Source: Pseudidiomarina donghaiensis
GTDB taxonomy: Bacteria > Pseudomonadota > Gammaproteobacteria > Enterobacterales > Alteromonadaceae
Direction: 5' to 3'
DNA length: 64,000 nucleotides
NCBI RefSeq assembly: GCF_900116895.1
Contig: NZ_FPCF01000005.1
Coordinates: 62,001 to 126,000, forward strand
This document shows, in pieces, positions 46,548 through 53,992 of this stretch. The translations under genes were made by a program, and so were the position numbers. The first letter of the stretch is position 1; every line of letters begins with the position of its first letter. Under the pieces are notes generated by a model. It ran no database searches and was not told where the DNA came from. It saw only the letters and a program-made list of their open reading frames with translations.

Positions 46548-48035
46548 ATGCATAACACTCAATTGAAGAAACGCGCCGGCCTGTCGGCCTTGGCTCTAGC
46601 CCTGTCATGGGCAACTGGCGCGGTGGTATTAACTACCGCAGCAACCCCTGCTTACGCTGAAACCTATCAAGACAGTGCACAGGCAAACGCTGTTTACTAT
46701 TCAGAAGCTGAGCTTGACCGTTTACTAGCCCCGGTGGCGTTATATCCTGATAGCTTATTAACCCACATTTTGATTGCTGCCACCTATCCGTTGGAAGTAG
46801 TTCAGGCTGAGCGGTGGGCGCAGAAGCATAAGCATTTGCAACCTGAACAGGCTTTAGAGCTTGCAACTGAGCAGCCATGGGATGACAGCGTTAAGGCGCT
46901 GGTGGGGACGCCAGATGTACTCAAACAAATGAGTGAAGACTTAACCTGGACTCAAGCTATTGGCGAAGCATTTTTGGCGCAACAAGAAGATGTTCTCGAT
47001 CGGGTTCAAACCTTGCGTCAGCATGCTTATGATGCCGGCAATTTGAAGTCGAACAAACACGTTAGTGTTGAGCGTGCTGAGCGCACTATTGTGATTGAGA
47101 ACGTTCGCCGTGAAGTCGTTTATGTTCCTCATTATGATACCCGTGTCGTTTATGGCTCGTGGTGGTGGCACAATCATCCTCCGGTGTATTGGTCACGGCC
47201 GTCGCTAACCGTCAGTATTGGTTCTGGCATTTATTGGGGTATTAGTTATAACGTGCCATCGCGCTTTTACTTTAGTCACTTTTTCTGGCCACAACGTTAT
47301 GTAGTGATTAATCATCATTACTATACGGCGCCGCCGAAAAAACGTCGTGACTATTACATGACCAGACATGACGGTAAGCGTTGGAACCACAATCCACGAC
47401 ATCGTCGCGGTGTTGAGTATCGCCACCGTGATTTGCAGCCACGGCAACCGAAGTACCATATGGTGCAAGGCGAGGTTGTTCAACCGGTACTTAGTGCACG
47501 TGGTGTTAATCGAGATGCACCGGTACCGAATATGCGAATTGAAGACCCCAAGCCGCGGCCTAAATTTGCATCGGTGAAACGTGAATTGCGCGAGCCGGCG
47601 GTACGTATGAAGCAACCGCAGCGGTCGATAAAACCAATTGATAAACGCGTTGTTCAGCAACCGCAGGTTGAGCGTCCGCGCATTGAGAAGCCAAGAACAC
47701 AGCCGCCGCGCATTGAGCGCCCAGTAGTACGTCAGCCAGAAACGCGTTTGCCAGTAGTGCGTCAACCTGATATTCGGACGCCAGATGTTCGCAAACCCGA
47801 AATTCGGAATCTAGGTGTCCGTAAACCAGAGGCTCGTAATCCAGTTGTTCGCCAACCGGAAGTGGTACGCCCAAGCCCTCGCCCTTCGCAAGTGCGTCAG
47901 CCGCAGGTACGTCAACCGCAGGTGCGTCAGCCGCAGGTGGCAAAGCCGGTGCAACGGGCTGCTCCGGTAATATCGCGGCCGTCACGAAATCAAAATAGCG
48001 TCACTCCGGTGCGCGGTCATAATCGTGACCATTAG
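46548..48035 (+). CDS. DUF3300 family exported protein with Pro/Arg-rich repeat tail
   Basis: The 495-residue protein has a long signal peptide (cleavage near TPAYA at 37), then the DUF3300 domain (about 50-270: SEAELDRLLAPVALYPDSLL, PLEVVQAERWAQ, VYGSWWWHNHPPVYW). From about 380 the chain is made of R-x-P units such as RQPEV, RKPEIR and three tandem VRQPQ. GGAGG lies 8 bases before the ATG at 46548. The tail is strongly basic and should be extended and unstructured, perhaps contacting peptidoglycan or lipopolysaccharide; that is speculative. DUF3300 has no known function. Confidence 0.85.
   Translation: MHNTQLKKRAGLSALALALSWATGAVVLTTAATPAYAETYQDSAQANAVYYSEAELDRLLAPVALYPDSLLTHILIAATYPLEVVQAERWAQKHKHLQPEQALELATEQPWDDSVKALVGTPDVLKQMSEDLTWTQAIGEAFLAQQEDVLDRVQTLRQHAYDAGNLKSNKHVSVERAERTIVIENVRREVVYVPHYDTRVVYGSWWWHNHPPVYWSRPSLTVSIGSGIYWGISYNVPSRFYFSHFFWPQRYVVINHHYYTAPPKKRRDYYMTRHDGKRWNHNPRHRRGVEYRHRDLQPRQPKYHMVQGEVVQPVLSARGVNRDAPVPNMRIEDPKPRPKFASVKRELREPAVRMKQPQRSIKPIDKRVVQQPQVERPRIEKPRTQPPRIERPVVRQPETRLPVVRQPDIRTPDVRKPEIRNLGVRKPEARNPVVRQPEVVRPSPRPSQVRQPQVRQPQVRQPQVAKPVQRAAPVISRPSRNQNSVTPVRGHNRDH
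47895..47939 (+). repeat. Three tandem 15-bp coding repeats in the DUF3300 gene
   Basis: CGTCAGCCGCAGGTA, CGTCAACCGCAGGTG and CGTCAGCCGCAGGTG follow each other without gaps and encode three RQPQV units. The 15-bp period keeps the frame, so copy number can change without breaking the gene. Confidence 0.9.
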
Positions 48036-48094
48036 TTGCCGCAACGAATCGGTTAAACCACCGATTCAATGCGTTAAGTTCGGTTGTTATTGTG

Positions 48095-48126
48095 GTTGGA
48101 AAGCTAAATACTATTAGCTTTCCAAC
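48095..48126 (+). terminator. Hairpin terminator after the DUF3300 gene
   Basis: GTTGGAAAGCTAA (48095-48107) is a perfect 13-bp complement of TTAGCTTTCCAAC (48114-48126), with a 6-base loop followed by TTCGTTTATTGGTTTT. It lies 60 bases after the stop and before the lipoprotein start. Confidence 0.85.
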
Positions 48127-48181
48127 TTCGTTTATTGGTTTTAGCGCCTCAAGCGAAGAGACTTTACCCAAAGGGGGCACT

Positions 48182-48598
48182 ATGTTGGTTGTTAGAGCCG
48201 CAGTCATATCGACTCTATTTTTTGGACTACTAGTCATAACTGGCTGCAGCACGAATAGCGGTGTAGAGATGATAGGTCAATCACGTCCCGCCATAGAGTC
48301 TAATCACGTCAAACTCGTTGAAAGAGCACCCGCAATGGCTGAGCCGATTGCAAAGATCACTACAAATTTTAGCTACGGCGTACGTGAAACCGATGAAAGC
48401 AAGCGCTTGTATGCAATTGAACGAGCGCGCGTTCAAGCGGCAAGGCTCGGTGCGAATGTGTTGGTTATCGACAAAGTCGAGTATCAACAGACCACCTCAG
48501 GCGGGGTCACGGGTGGGCTCTATGATGGCCAAACCGTCAGCTCTATTCCGGCACAGCGCACTCCGGTTGTTCATGCAACCGCCTATTATTTAGAATAA
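48182..48598 (+). CDS. Small putative lipoprotein
   Basis: The start at 48182 (138 aa) follows AAGGGGGCACT; upstream in-frame codons run through the terminator hairpin and are unlikely to be translated. The signal peptide ends in VITGC (lipobox, Cys near 22). The mature part holds AIERARVQAARLGANVLVIDKVEYQQTT in pieces typical of small envelope proteins with one alpha/beta unit, and it ends in HATAYYLE. No family is named with confidence. The stop is immediately followed by the ATG of the glycosylase gene, so the two are coupled. Confidence 0.78.
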   Translation: MLVVRAAVISTLFFGLLVITGCSTNSGVEMIGQSRPAIESNHVKLVERAPAMAEPIAKITTNFSYGVRETDESKRLYAIERARVQAARLGANVLVIDKVEYQQTTSGGVTGGLYDGQTVSSIPAQRTPVVHATAYYLE

Positions 48599-49273
48599 AT
48601 GAAATTTCAATATTTTTATGATCAAGCCATCGCTCGGCACGGCAGCAACAAAGCGGTGCTGGAGCGGATGCCTGTACTTGCCACGGGTGATGCCATTCGG
48701 GGCATTGGTGATGACTGTTTTCTTGCTGAAATTACGCGTTGTGTATTTCGGGCGGGCTTTGCATGGCAAGTTATTGAAAACAAGTGGGCCGGGTTTGAAG
48801 CCGCGTTTGCCGGGTTTGTGCCGCTATACTGGCAGCAGGTGCCTCCAGAGCGGCTTGACGAGTTAGCTCGCGACACGCGGATTGTTCGCAACCCACAAAA
48901 AATCGCTACGGTTCCGCTTAATGCACGCATGATTGTTGAGGTTGCAGAGCAACATGGCAGTTTTGGAGAGTTCTTAGCGAACTGGCCGAGTGCCGAACAA
49001 CATAAGTTATTGGCTTTTTTGAAAAAGCATGGAGCCCGTTTAGGTGGCACCGCCGCCCAGCATGTGCTGCGTCGAGTAGGCTGGGATGGATATTTACTCA
49101 CACCTGATAATTTAACGGCACTGCGCAATCACAATTTGTTAGATGCTTCGCCCTATAGCAAGCGTGGTGCTGAGCAAATTCAACGCGTGTTTAATCAATG
49201 GCATGCTGAAACCGGCATGCCATATAGCCATTTGTCGCGTATTTTGTCGATGTCGATAGATGTACGGGGATAG
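48599..49273 (+). CDS. DNA-3-methyladenine glycosylase I (Tag) family protein
   Basis: The 224 residues match the Tag-like HhH-GPD branch: LAEITRCVFRAGFAWQVIENKW near residue 42, DTRIVRNPQKIATV near 91 and RLGGTAAQHVLRRVGWDGYLL near 147, ending in HLSRILSMSIDV. It is longer than E. coli Tag (187) and resembles the divergent paralogue group, so substrate range is uncertain. Tag enzymes excise alkylated adenine to start base excision repair. The ATG abuts the lipoprotein stop with no spacer. Confidence 0.85.
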   Translation: MKFQYFYDQAIARHGSNKAVLERMPVLATGDAIRGIGDDCFLAEITRCVFRAGFAWQVIENKWAGFEAAFAGFVPLYWQQVPPERLDELARDTRIVRNPQKIATVPLNARMIVEVAEQHGSFGEFLANWPSAEQHKLLAFLKKHGARLGGTAAQHVLRRVGWDGYLLTPDNLTALRNHNLLDASPYSKRGAEQIQRVFNQWHAETGMPYSHLSRILSMSIDVRG

Positions 49274-49274
49274 A

Positions 49275-49295
49275 CGTGCGGGGTTAAGCCGCACG
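49275..49295. terminator. Hairpin between convergent tag-like gene and gorA
   Basis: CGTGCGG (49275-49281) pairs with CCGCACG (49289-49295) around a 7-base loop in the 32-bp gap between the two convergent stop codons. There is no T-run, so it is a candidate bidirectional terminator only. Confidence 0.5.
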
Positions 49296-49305
49296 CCTGT
49301 CGTGG

Positions 49306-50658
49306 TTATCGCAAGGTGACAAACTCTTCTGCACTCGTTGGGTGCAGTGCCACTGTGGCATCAAAGTCAGCTTTGGTTGCGCCCATTTTCATGGCGACCG
49401 CAAAGCCTTGTAAAATTTCATCCATGCCTTCGCCAATACCATGCAAACCAATGACGCGCTCTTCTGGGCCCGCGCACACTAACTTAAAGGTGCTGAGCGC
49501 GCGATGTGGTGTAACTGCGTTATACATGGCTGCAAATTGAGACTTATAGACTTTAACAGCATCGCCGTGCACTTCACGTGCTTCAGCTTCCGTTAAGCCC
49601 ACAGTACCAATGGTTGGATGACTAAATACAATGGTCGGTATTAAGCTGTAGTCCATGTGCGCGTCTGGCATGTCTTTGTTGAACAAACGCTCAGCAAGTA
49701 AACGGCCTGCTTTGATAGCAACCGGCGTTAACTGTGCTTCACCGGTAATGTCGCCAACCGCATAAATGCCTTTTACATTGGTGTTTTGGTATTTGTCGGT
49801 ACGAACAAATCCATGCGCATCAGCCTGCACACCAGCTGCTGCTAAGTTAATTTTATCCGTTGCTGGCTCACGACCAATGGCCCAAACTAAACAATCGATA
49901 CCTTCAATAACCTGACCATTTTCACAATAGACACTGAGTAAGCCGTCGTCCTGTTTTTCAACGCGATCAATAATACAACCCGTGTGTAGCTCTGGGCCGT
50001 CTTGTTTTAAGCGCTCAAGCAGGGCGTCAGTAATATCATGGTCGAAGTAACGCAGCGGGCGGTCGCCACGAACCAGCAGGTGCGCCTCACTGCCAAGGGC
50101 GTGTAATACCCCAGCAATTTCTACCGCAATATAACCAGCACCAACCACAACAGCTTTGTTAGGGCGCTCATTCATTGCAAAGAAGCCATCTGAGTCAATG
50201 CCATATTCGGCACCAGGGACGTCAGGAATCATCGCTCGACCACCCACAGCAATGGTAATGTGGTCAGCGGTAATGTGCTCGCCGTTCACTTCGACGGTGT
50301 TGGCGTCAACAAAGCGGGCAAAGCCTTCAATGTATTCGACACCGTTGCTTTCAAAGCCACGTTTGTAGCCCCCATGAATGCGCTCAATATAGGCTTCGCG
50401 GTTTTTCACTAGCGTGGCCCAGTCAAAGCCTTTTTGTTCAACGTTAAAGCCGTAAGCCGAGCTGTATTTAATTGCTTCAGCAATATGAGCGCCATACCAC
50501 ATGACTTTTTTCGGTACGCAACCAACATTAACGCAGGTTCCACCAACCGCTTTTGCTTCAATAACAGCGGCTTTAGCGCCACGAATGGCCGCGCGGTTAG
50601 CTGATGCAATGCCGCCACTGCCGGCGCCGATTGCCAGGTAATCGTAATGTCGAGTCAT
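49306..50658 (-). CDS. gorA: Glutathione-disulfide reductase
   Basis: The 450-residue length equals E. coli Gor. FAD motif [16 protein letters not shown] is near residue 9, the redox pair is C42/C47 in [13 protein letters not shown], and the NADPH-binding [18 protein letters not shown] is near 175 followed by [11 protein letters not shown], whose arginines favour NADPH. The C-terminal active-site His is in [14 protein letters not shown]. It recycles oxidised glutathione. GGAGT precedes the ATG. Confidence 0.96.
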   Translation of the reverse strand: MTRHYDYLAIGAGSGGIASANRAAIRGAKAAVIEAKAVGGTCVNVGCVPKKVMWYGAHIAEAIKYSSAYGFNVEQKGFDWATLVKNREAYIERIHGGYKRGFESNGVEYIEGFARFVDANTVEVNGEHITADHITIAVGGRAMIPDVPGAEYGIDSDGFFAMNERPNKAVVVGAGYIAVEIAGVLHALGSEAHLLVRGDRPLRYFDHDITDALLERLKQDGPELHTGCIIDRVEKQDDGLLSVYCENGQVIEGIDCLVWAIGREPATDKINLAAAGVQADAHGFVRTDKYQNTNVKGIYAVGDITGEAQLTPVAIKAGRLLAERLFNKDMPDAHMDYSLIPTIVFSHPTIGTVGLTEAEAREVHGDAVKVYKSQFAAMYNAVTPHRALSTFKLVCAGPEERVIGLHGIGEGMDEILQGFAVAMKMGATKADFDATVALHPTSAEEFVTLR

Positions 50659-50785
50659 GTGCTTTACTCCTAAGACATGCTAGCGTGTTGAATTAAGTCC
50701 ATAAAGATGACTATGATCGCCGAAATTGCCACGCGGTGCAATGCAACCCGAGCGGTAAGTGACCAAAAATGAGCCGAAAAAAACG

Positions 50786-50824
50786 ATGACCTTAATCGAT
50801 GACCTTAATTTATGACCTCAAGCT
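50786..50824 (+). repeat. 13-bp tandem repeat at the start codon of the YgjP-like gene
   Basis: ATGACCTTAATCG (50786-50798) and ATGACCTTAATTT (50799-50811) are followed by a partial copy, ATGACCTCAAGCT, whose ATG at 50812 is the gene start. Since 13 is not a multiple of three, each ATG is in a different frame. The first gives a 9-codon frame ending in TGA that overlaps the gene start; the second gives an 11-codon frame. Confidence 0.85.
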
Positions 50825-51519
50825 ATACCATTAATCGCAGCAAACGGCGGCGTCATTTAGCCTTAAAAGTGCAACACGGAGAGCTGGTGGTGCAGGCGCC
50901 GTGGCACATGAGCGAACAGACCATTCTGCAGTTTGTAGAGCAGAAGCGTGAATGGGTGGAGCGTCACTTGTCGCGGCAGCAGCAACAATTAGGTCGGTTG
51001 CAGCGTCGGCAGTGGCAAACCGGAGAGCGCCTGCGTTGGTTAAGTGAGCCGCTGCAGTTAGTGGTCGAGCATGCTAGCCGTAAGCAGGTAACGCGCCAAG
51101 GCGCACAGCTTATCGCTACCATGACGCCGCGTAGTCATGCCGACCGAGAGCCACGGCTGTCGATTGTGGCTTGGTATAAACAGCAGGCGCACGTTTGGCT
51201 TGATGAATTCTTTGCGCAGTGGCCCGAGCAGCATGGCTTGAACCCAAGTGGTTGGTCGGTGGGCGATTTTCGTAGCAAATGGGGGCACTGTACGCGTCAG
51301 GGCGAATTAAAATTCACGTGGAAACTCTGGATAGCGCCAGAATGGGTAGTGCGCAACGTGGTTATTCATGAGCTGTGTCATTTGCGCGAGTTTAACCATA
51401 GCAGAGCGTTTTGGCAGTTAGTTGAGCGGCATTCGCCAAACTTTCAAGATGCGGAAGTGTGGTTGCGCAAGCACGGCATTACCGTGCTTAACGCGGATTA
51501 CTTAGATTACCAAGTGTAA
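50812..51519 (+). CDS. YgjP-like zinc metallopeptidase (DUF45/SprT-like)
   Basis: The 235-residue protein has the zinc-binding motif VIHELCHLREFNHSRAFW (HExxH plus distal His) near residue 184-201 and the preceding family block KWGHCTRQGELKFTWKL near 157. This matches M48-like YgjP/DUF45 proteins, some of which associate with restriction systems, though most are chromosomal and uncharacterised. No restriction genes are nearby. The ATG at 50812 is the third copy of a 13-bp repeat and lacks a clear Shine-Dalgarno sequence. Confidence 0.87.
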   Translation: MTSSYTINRSKRRRHLALKVQHGELVVQAPWHMSEQTILQFVEQKREWVERHLSRQQQQLGRLQRRQWQTGERLRWLSEPLQLVVEHASRKQVTRQGAQLIATMTPRSHADREPRLSIVAWYKQQAHVWLDEFFAQWPEQHGLNPSGWSVGDFRSKWGHCTRQGELKFTWKLWIAPEWVVRNVVIHELCHLREFNHSRAFWQLVERHSPNFQDAEVWLRKHGITVLNADYLDYQV

Positions 51520-51529
51520 CTCAAAGAGC

Positions 51530-53815
51530 TTAGTTCGCCGGTAAGTTTTGCTTTAAAAATTCAACCATCATGGTTCGTAAGTGTTGCGTTGTGCCTTCGC
51601 CTTCGGTAATACCATGGGTGCGATTAGGGTAAGCAAAATAATCAAATTGCTTGCCATGTTTTACCAATTCATTCACTAAGCGTTCTGAGCCTTGAAAATG
51701 CACATTGTCATCGCCGGTGCCGTGCACCAGCAACAAGTCGCCCTGTAAATTTTGGGCATGGGTAATGGCCGAGGTTTCGCGGTAACTTTCTGCTGACTCG
51801 GGTAGCAAGCCTGAATAACGTTCTTGGTAAATGGTGTCGTACAAGGTCAAATCAGGAACTGGTGCTAACGCCATACCCACATGGTAAGCGTCTGGGTAGC
51901 GGAACAGCGCATTTAAGGTTTGCGAACCGCCGCCACTATGGCCCCAAATACCCACACGATTGGCATCAATAAATGCCCAGCGATCGAGCATGGCTTGCAG
52001 CGCATCGTATTGGTCGCGCACGGTAACAACACCGAGGTTTTTATAAATTGAACGGCGCCATTCAAAGCCTCGGGGTGAGCGTGTTCCACGGTTATCCACG
52101 GAGGCAACAAGATAACCTTGTTGGGTTAAGTAGTTGTGAAACATAAAACGTTCACCGCCCCAGCTGTTGCTGACGGTTTGCCCCCACGGCTCGCCATAAA
52201 CATAAAATACAATGGGGTATTTTTTGTTGGGATCAAAGTCGGCAGGTTTCATCAAAAAACCATCAAGCTTTAAGCCATCGCGTGCTTCAACTTGAAAAAA
52301 TTCAAACACGCCGCGTTTGAGCTTATCAAATGCATCTTGTGCTTGGTTGTTGTCTTTAATAACCCGAATGCTTTGGTGATCGGGCAGGCTAATCATGTCC
52401 ACCACCGGCATGGTGTTCACGTCGGTAAAAGTATGCACGGCGTATTTCGCGTCTGCAGAAAGCTGATAGCTGTGCGTGCCAGGCTGGTCTGGCGTTAAGC
52501 GTTCAAGCTTGCCACTGCCGTCTAAGCTAGCGCGGAACAAATAGCGCTCAAGTGGGGTTTCTGGTGAGGCAATAAAGTACACCCAACCGGTTTTTGGATT
52601 AATTTGTAGTACTTCAATGACGTCCCAGTTACCGCGGGTGATGGTGCTTAGTCGCCCAGTGTCGCGTTGCACCACATAAATGTGGCGGAAGCCGCTGCGC
52701 TCGCTTAACCAAGTAAATGCTTGGCCTTGGTCAATAAACTGTACGTCGTCAACATATTCAGCCCAGCTGTCGGTGGTTTCTTGCAAAAGTTCACGTACGG
52801 CGCCTGATTTAGCGTTGGCCAGAAACGCCTTATTGACCGCTTGCGAGCGGGTTAATTGTTGAATGAGTAGCTGCTGACTATTCCCCGCCCACTGCATACG
52901 CACTAAATAATGTTGGCGGGCGTCGCCAGGTACCTTCATCCAAGTGGTTTTACCGCCGCTTGCGGGCATGACGCCAATACGCATTGCTGCATTGGTTTCA
53001 CCGACTTTTGGGTACGGAAACTGTTTTAACGTTGGGTATAGCGCGTCGGTGTTGTTAATCATGGTAAACAACGGGGTGCCTTCGGTGTCTAGCTGCCAAT
53101 AAGCAATAGACTTACCGTCAGGGCTCCAGCGAAAACCATCGCGTAAGAAAAACTCTTCTTCGTTCACCCAGTCAAAAGTACCATTGACGATGGTGTCGTT
53201 GCCGTCTTGCGTAAGCTGAGTAATGCGTGAATTTGCAAGCTCTTCCACGTAAATGTTGTTTTTCATCACGTAGGCAACACGATTGCCTTGTGAGTCAAAC
53301 TTGGCAAATTGCAAGGTAGAGGGTTCAGCTTGGCCGCCCAGTTTTTGTAGGCGCTTGCTGTTGAGATCAAATACCCAATAGTCACCTAGGGTGTGGGTAC
53401 GCCACGAGCGCTTGGTGTTGGTGAATATGAGTAACTTATCCCCGTCTTCAGACCAGCTGTAATCGGCAATATGCAGGGGCTCTTCATTGGCTGAAGGGCG
53501 AACCTCATCGGCCTTGACTAACACGGTGCGTTGTTGGGTTTCTGGATGATAACGCACTAAGTCGTGACCACCATTTGCCGCACTTTCTAACACCGTATAG
53601 CCACTACCATCAGCTAACCAGCGGGTTGGGCCTACGCCACGAGCGTTATATTTGCCTTCAGCATACAACGCGTCGAGATTAATATGCGATTCGTCTGCAG
53701 ATGTTACTGGCGCTGGTTCACTGGCGCCAGGAAGTGTGCTACAACCTGATATCAATACAGCGGTTGCTATGCCTAGTGCCGTATGACGCAACCAACTTGC
53801 GGTGTGTGTTGTCAT
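51530..53815 (-). CDS. DPP-IV-like S9 family peptidase, lipoprotein
   Basis: The 761-residue protein has a signal peptide with lipobox LISGC (Cys near 25), so it is envelope-anchored. An N-terminal beta-propeller (about 60-510, including VNEEEFFLRDGFRWSPDGK) is followed by the alpha/beta hydrolase domain, with the nucleophile in GIWGHSGGGSQT (near 635), acid in LVHGTGDDNVHF (near 710) and His in NRTHGITEGEGT (near 742). DPP-IV-like enzymes remove X-Pro dipeptides from peptide N-termini. The GHSGGG elbow differs from the GWSYGG of classical DPP-IV but is seen in bacterial relatives. It is divergent from prlC. Confidence 0.92.
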   Translation of the reverse strand: MTTHTASWLRHTALGIATAVLISGCSTLPGASEPAPVTSADESHINLDALYAEGKYNARGVGPTRWLADGSGYTVLESAANGGHDLVRYHPETQQRTVLVKADEVRPSANEEPLHIADYSWSEDGDKLLIFTNTKRSWRTHTLGDYWVFDLNSKRLQKLGGQAEPSTLQFAKFDSQGNRVAYVMKNNIYVEELANSRITQLTQDGNDTIVNGTFDWVNEEEFFLRDGFRWSPDGKSIAYWQLDTEGTPLFTMINNTDALYPTLKQFPYPKVGETNAAMRIGVMPASGGKTTWMKVPGDARQHYLVRMQWAGNSQQLLIQQLTRSQAVNKAFLANAKSGAVRELLQETTDSWAEYVDDVQFIDQGQAFTWLSERSGFRHIYVVQRDTGRLSTITRGNWDVIEVLQINPKTGWVYFIASPETPLERYLFRASLDGSGKLERLTPDQPGTHSYQLSADAKYAVHTFTDVNTMPVVDMISLPDHQSIRVIKDNNQAQDAFDKLKRGVFEFFQVEARDGLKLDGFLMKPADFDPNKKYPIVFYVYGEPWGQTVSNSWGGERFMFHNYLTQQGYLVASVDNRGTRSPRGFEWRRSIYKNLGVVTVRDQYDALQAMLDRWAFIDANRVGIWGHSGGGSQTLNALFRYPDAYHVGMALAPVPDLTLYDTIYQERYSGLLPESAESYRETSAITHAQNLQGDLLLVHGTGDDNVHFQGSERLVNELVKHGKQFDYFAYPNRTHGITEGEGTTQHLRTMMVEFLKQNLPAN

Positions 53816-53925
53816 AATAGTTCCCTGTTGTTAGGTCGTGTTGTGCCTTGAAAAAAGCGAACAAGACCCATAATTAAAGCAGAATTGAGAGTGCGAATTG
53901 AGCGTCAATTAAGTCATTGTTCAGT

Positions 53926-53958
53926 TCGCGCTTACATCGCGCTTACTTCGCGCTTACT
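53926..53958 (+). repeat. Three tandem 11-bp repeats upstream of prlC
   Basis: TCGCGCTTACA (53926-53936) is followed by two identical TCGCGCTTACT copies (53937-53958) and then a partial TCG. They lie 35 bases before the prlC start, in the likely promoter or leader. Confidence 0.85.
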
Positions 53959-53992
53959 TCGTGTATATGCGCATTATTCAAGAGGAAGTTGT

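Noticed and set aside
53885-53992. N-terminal extension of prlC through the tandem repeats
   Set aside because: The 36 extra residues are Arg/Leu/Tyr-rich and not part of PrlC; GAGGAAG precedes the ATG at 53993.
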